Positions 7,333 through 10,685 of a DNA stretch of 10,685 nt are shown here, one piece after another (the stretch's first letter is position 1; every line of letters begins with the position of its first letter). The DNA comes from CAG-273 sp964618105 (GTDB taxonomy: Bacteria; Bacillota; Clostridia; TANB77; CAG-508): contig CAZUAJ010000031.1 in assembly GCA_964618105.1 (NCBI GenBank), forward strand, positions 1 through 10,685, in the 5' to 3' direction. The notes under the pieces were generated by a model, which was not told the DNA's origin, searched no databases, and worked only from the letters and a program-made list of their open reading frames with translations. Both the position numbers and the translations under genes were made by a program.

Positions 7333-8643
7333 ATGATTACAGAACCAAGAACTTTGGCAGGTTTTATGGAATTATTGCCAGAGAAGCAAATATTATTTGA
7401 ACAAATGAAACAAAAAATTGAAAAAACATATCAAAAATTTGGATTTTTACCACTAGATACACCAATACTGGAACTATCTGAGGTATTATTAGCAAAAGCG
7501 GGTGGAGAAACAGAAAAACAAATTTACCGCTTCACAAAAGGAGATACAGACATATCAATGAGATTTGATTTAACTGTACCACTTGCAAAATACGTGGCTA
7601 AAAATTACGGTAATTTAAGTTTCCCATTTAGAAGATATCAAATAGGTAAAGTATATAGAGGAGAAAAAACACAAAAAGGTAGATTTCGTGAATTTTATCA
7701 ATGTGATATAGATATTATTGGAGATGGAGAACTAGGCATAATAAATGATGCAGAAATTCCAAGCATTATATATAACTTGATTTCAGACTTAGGATTTAAT
7801 GATTTCACTATTTGTATAAACAATAGAAAAGTGTTGAATGGACTATTTAGAGAAGTAAATCAAGAACCAAATGCAGTTGATATCATGAGAACTATTGATA
7901 AACTTGCTAAAATAGGCAAAGAAAATGTAATATCAGAACTAAAAGAAATAGGTGTAGATGAAAACGCAATTGATAGAATATTAACATTTATTCAAATAGA
8001 TGGAACAACAGATGAAAAAATTGCTAAATTAAAAGAGCTAAACATTCAAGAAGAGATGTTTGTAGAAGGATTGGCAGAACTAGAACAAGTTGTAAAATAT
8101 ATTAGAGTATTTGGAGTGCCAGATACACACTTTAAAATTGACTTAACAATTGCAAGAGGCTTAGACTATTACACAGGTACAGTATATGAAACATTTTTAA
8201 ATAACTATAAAGAAATAGGAAGTGTGTGTTCAGGTGGAAGATATGAAAACTTAGCTGAATATTATACAGATAAAAAATTACCAGGTGTAGGAATTTCAAT
8301 TGGACTGACAAGACTATTTTACAAATTAAATGAATTACAACTTATTAAAATAGAAAAATATTCAATGGCAGACATTTTAATAATACCAATGGTTGAAGAT
8401 ATGACAAAGCCAATTGAGCTTGCAAGTGATTTGCGTATACAAGGAATAAATACAGAGATTTACTTAAATGACAAAAAACTAAAAGCAAAATTCAAATATG
8501 CAGATAAATTAAAAATACCTTATGTTATTGTAATTGGAGAAGATGAAATAAAATCTAATACAGTAAAAGTTAAAAACATGACTACAGGTGAAGAAATGCC
8601 AGTAGAACTAAATTCAAAGAAAATTTGTGAAATAATTCAATAA
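7333..8643 (+). CDS. hisS: Histidyl-tRNA synthetase HisRS
   Basis: This class II aminoacyl-tRNA synthetase charges tRNA-His. The catalytic core shows the dimer/motif 1 region after EPRTLAGFMELLP, motif 2 FRRYQIGKVYRGEKTQKG (from residue 99), the histidine-specific loop GLDYYTGTVYE (276-286) and motif 3 GVGISIGLTRL. The C-terminal anticodon-binding domain (MADILIIPM to the end) is present, so this is the full enzyme and not the regulatory paralogue HisZ. I start it at ATG 7333 because the family begins close to EPRTL and AAAAGGG (7318-7324) is 8 bases upstream. An in-frame GTG at 7324 and ATG at 7327, served by GAGAGGA, are alternatives adding three or two residues. No T-box leader is visible. 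It follows the metallo-hydrolase by a few bases and closes the recJ-rel block. Confidence 0.93.
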   Translation: MITEPRTLAGFMELLPEKQILFEQMKQKIEKTYQKFGFLPLDTPILELSEVLLAKAGGETEKQIYRFTKGDTDISMRFDLTVPLAKYVAKNYGNLSFPFRRYQIGKVYRGEKTQKGRFREFYQCDIDIIGDGELGIINDAEIPSIIYNLISDLGFNDFTICINNRKVLNGLFREVNQEPNAVDIMRTIDKLAKIGKENVISELKEIGVDENAIDRILTFIQIDGTTDEKIAKLKELNIQEEMFVEGLAELEQVVKYIRVFGVPDTHFKIDLTIARGLDYYTGTVYETFLNNYKEIGSVCSGGRYENLAEYYTDKKLPGVGISIGLTRLFYKLNELQLIKIEKYSMADILIIPMVEDMTKPIELASDLRIQGINTEIYLNDKKLKAKFKYADKLKIPYVIVIGEDEIKSNTVKVKNMTTGEEMPVELNSKKICEIIQ

Positions 8644-8654
8644 TTAACTCATAA

Positions 8655-8712
8655 TCTCCTTTGTCCACGAATATACTAATTAATAGTAAAATGGACAAAG
8701 GAGAAATTTTTA
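8655..8712 (+). promoter_or_regulatory. Perfect 13-bp hairpin between hisS and spoIIP that buries the spoIIP ribosome binding site
   Basis: TCTCCTTTGTCCA (8655-8667) is the exact reverse complement of TGGACAAAGGAGA (8692-8704). The 24-base loop can form a further inner stem, TACTA/TAGTA. The right arm contains AAAGGAG, the only good ribosome binding site for spoIIP, 12 bases before its ATG. After the stem come AA and TTTTT (8707-8711), so it may also act as the terminator of the hisS transcript. Either role, or both, would fit. Confidence 0.7.
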
Positions 8713-8716
8713 TATT

Positions 8717-9826
8717 ATGATAAATATGGCAGTATTAAGTCTAAAAGATATTATAAAATACTTGATAAAAATTACAGTATTAATAATTATTGTTCTAGGA
8801 ATAACAAAATATTTTTCACAAAATCAAGGTAATGTAAAAACTCAAATTCAAAGTATTAATAATAAAGAATTAATGATTTCACTTTTAAATATAGGTTTGC
8901 CAGTAGCTAATACTGAAGGTTCTTATAATTCAACAACAAAATTTTCTGCAATAGATCCACTAAAAATGGCTTTAGAAGTAGAAATAAAAGCAATAGATAT
9001 AGTTGAAGAAAAAAGAGAAGAAGAGATAATAGAAGAAAAACAAGAACAAGAAGAAGTTGAAAAAGCTCAAACAGGTTTAAAAACAGAGGTACAAAGTTCA
9101 AATGTACCAAATAAATACACAACGCAATATAATGGAGTAAAAATAAAAAATGAAGTTGGTTATAAATTAACACAAGAAATATTAACACCAAATATAACAG
9201 TTAACAAAGAAAATGTTTTAATATATCATACTCATTCTTGTGAAAGTTATACTCAAAGCGAAAAATATAAATATAAGCAAACAGGTAATTTTAGAACAAC
9301 AGACAAAAACTATTCAGTTATAAGAGTAGGAAATGAACTTGAAAAACAGCTTAGAACTTATGGATATAATGTAATACATGACGAAAGTTATCATGATTAC
9401 CCATCATATAGTGGCTCATATACAAGTTCGTTAAAAACAGTAACGAAATTATTAGAAGAAAATCCAAATACTGATGTTGCAATAGATATACATAGAGATG
9501 CAATTGGAGATAGTAAATATGCACCAACCGTGAAAATCGGTGATGAATATGCAGCACAACTTATGTTTGTAATAGGAGGAAATGAAAGTAGTATAAAGCA
9601 TGAAAGTTGGGCTCAAAATTTAAAATTTGCAATAAAAGTTCAAGAAAAAGCAAATGAACTATACCCAGGATTATTTAAACCAATAATATTAAGAGGATCG
9701 GGATATAATCAACATGTTTCAAAAGCTGCAACCATTATAGAAGTCGGTGCAACAGGAAATACATTAGACCAAACTTTAGTAAGTATGAAATACTTAGCAA
9801 AAGTGATAAGTGAAGTTGTTAAATAG
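8717..9826 (+). CDS. spoIIP: Stage II sporulation protein P (SpoIIP), peptidoglycan amidase/endopeptidase
   Basis: SpoIIP is a membrane-anchored cell-wall hydrolase that, with SpoIID and SpoIIM, thins septal peptidoglycan and drives engulfment of the forespore. It has an N-terminal membrane anchor (about residues 13-33), a linker with a strongly acidic Glu/Lys stretch (about 97-118), and a catalytic domain from about 150. Putative zinc or catalytic motifs are YHTHSCESY (His171, His173, Glu176), DIHRDAIG (His259, Asp261) and the family block QHVSKAATIIEVGATGNTL (Glu342). Its length of 369 residues is usual. The ATG at 8717 fits AAAGGAGA (8697-8704); the next ATG at 8726 is an alternative. Expression in the mother cell under sigma-E is known for the family, but I cannot point to a convincing sigma-E promoter here. 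Its presence argues that the organism forms spores. Confidence 0.93.
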   Translation: MINMAVLSLKDIIKYLIKITVLIIIVLGITKYFSQNQGNVKTQIQSINNKELMISLLNIGLPVANTEGSYNSTTKFSAIDPLKMALEVEIKAIDIVEEKREEEIIEEKQEQEEVEKAQTGLKTEVQSSNVPNKYTTQYNGVKIKNEVGYKLTQEILTPNITVNKENVLIYHTHSCESYTQSEKYKYKQTGNFRTTDKNYSVIRVGNELEKQLRTYGYNVIHDESYHDYPSYSGSYTSSLKTVTKLLEENPNTDVAIDIHRDAIGDSKYAPTVKIGDEYAAQLMFVIGGNESSIKHESWAQNLKFAIKVQEKANELYPGLFKPIILRGSGYNQHVSKAATIIEVGATGNTLDQTLVSMKYLAKVISEVVK

Positions 9827-9910
9827 TGTATATTGTGTAAAATAATAAAATCACGAAAACAAGCTCTATTGAATAACATATACAAAGTTATGAGAGGAGT
9901 TTGTTTTTTT

Positions 9911-10073
9911 ATGGATTATGAAATAATGATGAACGGAAATGTAAAAATAGGTACTTATGCTCCAGATTTTGAAGCGGATACAACAATGGGACCAATAACG
10001 CTAAATCAATATAAAGGAAAATGGGTTGTGCTTTTTTCACACCCACGGTGACTTTACCCCCGTAAAGTCTTAA
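9911..10073 (+). pseudogene. Truncated and frameshifted peroxiredoxin (AhpC/Prx6-like), N-terminal remnant
   Basis: The start is ATG 9911, with GAGAGGAG at 9892-9899. The N-terminal part of a thioredoxin-fold peroxiredoxin is clear: VKIGTYAPDFEADTTMGPIT, then YKGKWVVLFSHP. The plain frame then reads CGG-TGA and stops at 10051. Leaving out the C at 10046 gives the expected GDFTPV (residues 46-51), after which the family must have Cys52, the peroxidatic cysteine. Instead the frame reads Lys-Ser-stop at 10071-10073, and no CTTE-like continuation is found before the window ends. The gene is therefore broken twice: by one extra base in CCACGG (10043-10048) and by loss or displacement of everything from the active-site cysteine onward. 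An intact enzyme would reduce peroxides; this piece cannot. Its codons ACC-CCC at 10056-10061 are unusually C-rich for this genome. Confidence 0.85.
10050..10069 (+). repeat. Perfect 8-bp hairpin at the peroxiredoxin breakpoint
   Basis: GACTTTAC (10050-10057) pairs with GTAAAGTC (10062-10069) around a CCCC loop. The left arm and loop are still peroxiredoxin codons (Asp-Phe-Thr-Pro in the corrected frame). The right arm begins with the Val codon and then crosses into unrelated sequence, so the coding match ends inside the hairpin. Confidence 0.6.
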
Positions 10074-10084
10074 TCTTTGGATGA

Positions 10085-10240
10085 ATATATGAAAACGCCT
10101 GATATTGCTGATAAAAATTGATGCCAATAAAATGCATATACGCTAAAAACTACGTTTTTAGGCTATTAGATGGGGTTAGTATAACTCCCTGTTCCTGCAA
10201 AATTATCTGCTGGATAATTTTGACAGAACAATTGAGTTTA
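10085..10240. other. Gene-free stretch with a chain of strong hairpins; possible structured RNA or element end
   Basis: No protein gene is visible between the peroxiredoxin remnant and the downstream promoter. The stretch is dense in stems: TATATG (10086-10091) with CATATA (10135-10140); CTAAAAAC (10143-10150) with GTTTTTAG (10154-10161); GGGGTTA (10172-10178) with TAACTCCC (10182-10189, one bulge); and a 10-bp perfect stem CAAAATTATC/GATAATTTTG (10198-10222) extended outward by TGTT-CTG with CAG-AACA. It matches no riboswitch, tmRNA, 6S RNA or intron core that I recognise. It could be a non-coding RNA, the end of a transposon such as the folded right end of an IS605-type element, or relic DNA. 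Confidence 0.4.
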
Positions 10241-10308
10241 TGTTATTATAGGAATTAGATAAATAGTAAGTTGTAGGTGAAAATATTTTTTTAAATTTAT
10301 AAATTTTA

Positions 10309-10337
10309 TAGACAAATACAAAAGAATATTGTAGAAT
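10309..10337 (+). promoter_or_regulatory. Promoter of the small membrane-peptide gene
   Basis: TAGACA (10309-10314) and TAGAAT (10332-10337) are spaced by exactly 17 bases, a good sigma-A-type promoter. It predicts a transcript start near 10344, giving a leader of about 79 bases before the peptide's start codon. Confidence 0.6.
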
Positions 10338-10375
10338 AATTTACATAGGAAATTGATAATTAGTGGAACGGTTTT

Positions 10376-10418
10376 GCCACCCAATATTATACGATTCATC
10401 GTAGGAAAGGCGGGTGGT
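10376..10418 (+). promoter_or_regulatory. Leader hairpin that can hide the start region of the small peptide
   Basis: CCACCC (10377-10382) pairs with GGGTGG (10412-10417), extended by one G-T pair. Inside it ACGAT (10391-10395) pairs with ATCGT (10398-10402). The outer stem covers the GGTGG just before the ATG, while the stronger-looking AGGAAAGG (10403-10410) sits between the two stems. Tight control of translation is the natural reading. Confidence 0.5.
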
Positions 10419-10422
10419 GTTT

Positions 10423-10536
10423 ATGGTTAAAGTGATACTATTTTTTGTAATAACTTTGATGTTATCTTTAACATTAAACGTTGCCTTGACAGCAGTTCTT
10501 TATAAGAACTGGATTGATAAGCAACTACATAAATAA
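10423..10536 (+). CDS. 37-residue single-pass membrane peptide, probable type I toxin
   Basis: The frame ATG 10423 to TAA 10534-10536 encodes a short N-terminal MVK, one hydrophobic helix of about 23 residues (VILFFVITLMLSLTL through TAVLY) and a polar, mainly basic tail KNWIDKQLHK. Small size, one membrane helix and a charged C-terminal tail are typical of type I toxins, which insert into the cell's own membrane. I do not recognise the family: it is not like Fst/Ldr or the TxpA/BsrG holin-like group by eye. Support for a real gene comes from context: a spaced promoter upstream, a structured leader, a hairpin after the stop codon and a convergent promoter giving an antisense RNA. Other possible roles are a small regulator of a membrane protein or a phage-derived peptide. 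Confidence 0.65.
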   Translation: MVKVILFFVITLMLSLTLNVALTAVLYKNWIDKQLHK

Positions 10537-10626
10537 AAAATAAACCATTCTACTTTTGACGGAGATGAATGGTTTATTTAAATCTAATTCCGGCAAAACC
10601 GTATCTAACGGAATTGTCATTTCCTA
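10535..10626 (-). ncRNA. Predicted antisense RNA opposite the 3' end of the small-peptide gene (candidate antitoxin)
   Basis: From the minus-strand promoter the RNA would start near 10625 and end near 10535 at the T-rich side of the terminator, about 90 bases. It would fold into a first hairpin with a 7-bp stem (AATTCCG/CGGAATT, 10586-10592 with 10609-10615) and a 16-base loop containing ACGGTTTTGC, then the terminator hairpin. It would be complementary to the 3' untranslated part of the peptide mRNA and would reach the stop codon, as in antisense antitoxins of the TxpA/RatA and BsrG/SR4 arrangement. Its existence is predicted only from promoter and terminator signals. Confidence 0.55.
10538..10579. 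terminator. Hairpin terminator shared by convergent transcripts, stronger on the minus strand
   Basis: AAATAAACCATTC (10538-10550) and GAATGGTTTATTT (10567-10579) form a perfect 13-bp stem with a 16-base loop, starting just after the peptide's stop codon. Read on the minus strand it is followed by TTTATTT, a good tail. Read on the plus strand it is followed by AAATC, so sense transcripts may partly read through into the right repeat arm. Confidence 0.75.
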
Positions 10627-10631
10627 TATTT

Positions 10632-10661
10632 ATTATAGTCTATTTATATGTAAAAAGTCAA
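10632..10661 (-). promoter_or_regulatory. Minus-strand promoter for the antisense RNA
   Basis: On the minus strand TTGACT (10661-10656) and a perfect TATAAT (10637-10632) are separated by 18 bases. This is the best-matching sigma-A promoter I see in the window, and it points at the 3' end of the small-peptide gene. The start would be near 10625. Confidence 0.7.
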
Positions 10662-10685
10662 GGAATATTATAATAGATTGTGAAA

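Larger units (their letters stand above)
10345..10627. repeat. Long imperfect inverted repeat flanking the small membrane-peptide gene
   Basis: The left arm (10345-10378) and right arm (10592-10627) are inverted copies about 34-36 bases long. ATAGGAAAT matches at the outer edges (10345-10353 and 10619-10627) and ACGGTTTTGCC/GGCAAAACCGT at the inner edges (10368-10378 and 10592-10602), with a less conserved middle. The outer edges lie at the two predicted transcript starts, so the sense and antisense RNAs would begin with nearly the same sequence. Confidence 0.7.

Noticed and set aside
6770..8287. Systematic sequencing error at methylated CCWGG sites as the cause of CCACGG
   Set aside because: Several CCAGG sites in the same genes are intact, so a blanket error does not explain it, though a local error remains possible.
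8641..8716. Sigma-E promoter for spoIIP
   Set aside because: ATACTAAT in the hairpin loop is vaguely like a sigma-E -10 box, but no fitting -35 element is found at the right distance.
10043..10051. TGA in the peroxiredoxin as a selenocysteine codon
   Set aside because: Selenocysteine peroxiredoxins exist, but this TGA falls in the wrong frame and place: the corrected frame reads Gly-Asp there and the catalytic position is five residues later.
10047..10240. Group I or group II intron in the peroxiredoxin gene
   Set aside because: I see no group II GTGYG start, no domain V, no conserved group I core, and no second exon in the window.
10200..10250. Continuation of the peroxiredoxin as Thr-Ile-Glu-Phe-Met near 10229-10243
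   Set aside because: The match is only two or three residues to TTEF, lacks the cysteine and hits a stop two codons on; it is likely chance.
1..10685. CRISPR array, tRNA, rRNA or complete insertion sequence
   Set aside because: No regularly spaced direct repeats, no tRNA-like fold with a conserved T-arm, no rRNA sequence and no transposase motif were seen on either strand.

Overview
The window looks like a chromosomal stretch of an AT-rich, spore-forming Firmicute of the Clostridia type. The evidence is the very low GC content, AGGAGG-type ribosome binding sites, mostly AGA/AGG arginine codons, a SpoIIP sporulation hydrolase, a YlbF-family protein and the recJ-rel-(metallo-hydrolase)-hisS gene order. 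I cannot name the genus or species. All protein genes that I accept lie on the + strand.

Layout: (1) bases 1-69 may be the last codons of an upstream gene. (2) 211-1853 holds a GT4-type glycosyltransferase and a YlbF-like protein behind a sigma-A-like promoter, closed by a hairpin terminator. (3) 1939-2637 encodes a small membrane protein with an HExxH zinc-protease motif, followed by a strong terminator. (4) 2760-8638 is a compact housekeeping block: recJ (DNA repair exonuclease), rel (ppGpp synthetase/hydrolase), a metallo-beta-lactamase-fold hydrolase and hisS (histidyl-tRNA synthetase). The apt and dtd genes often found in this block are absent. (5) 8717-9826 is spoIIP, whose ribosome binding site sits inside a perfect 13-bp hairpin. 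(6) 9911-10073 is a peroxiredoxin remnant that ends just before its catalytic cysteine. (7) 10074-10308 has no gene but several strong hairpins. (8) 10309-10661 is a compact cassette: a 37-residue single-membrane-segment peptide with its own promoter, a convergent antisense promoter, a hairpin terminator pointing towards the antisense RNA, and a long imperfect inverted repeat. This is the architecture of a type I toxin-antitoxin locus, and I did not recognise the peptide family.

Two observations stand out. First, the cassette at the right end: the predicted sense and antisense RNAs start with nearly the same sequence, so the leader and a read-through 3' end of the toxin mRNA can pair with each other. 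Second, the metallo-hydrolase and the peroxiredoxin each carry one extra base at the same hexamer, CCACGG, where the protein family needs Pro-Gly (CCA-GGN). These are the only places in the window where I find a CGG codon in a reading frame. This may be coincidental mutation or sequence error, or +1 frameshifting triggered by a rare or unassigned CGG codon.
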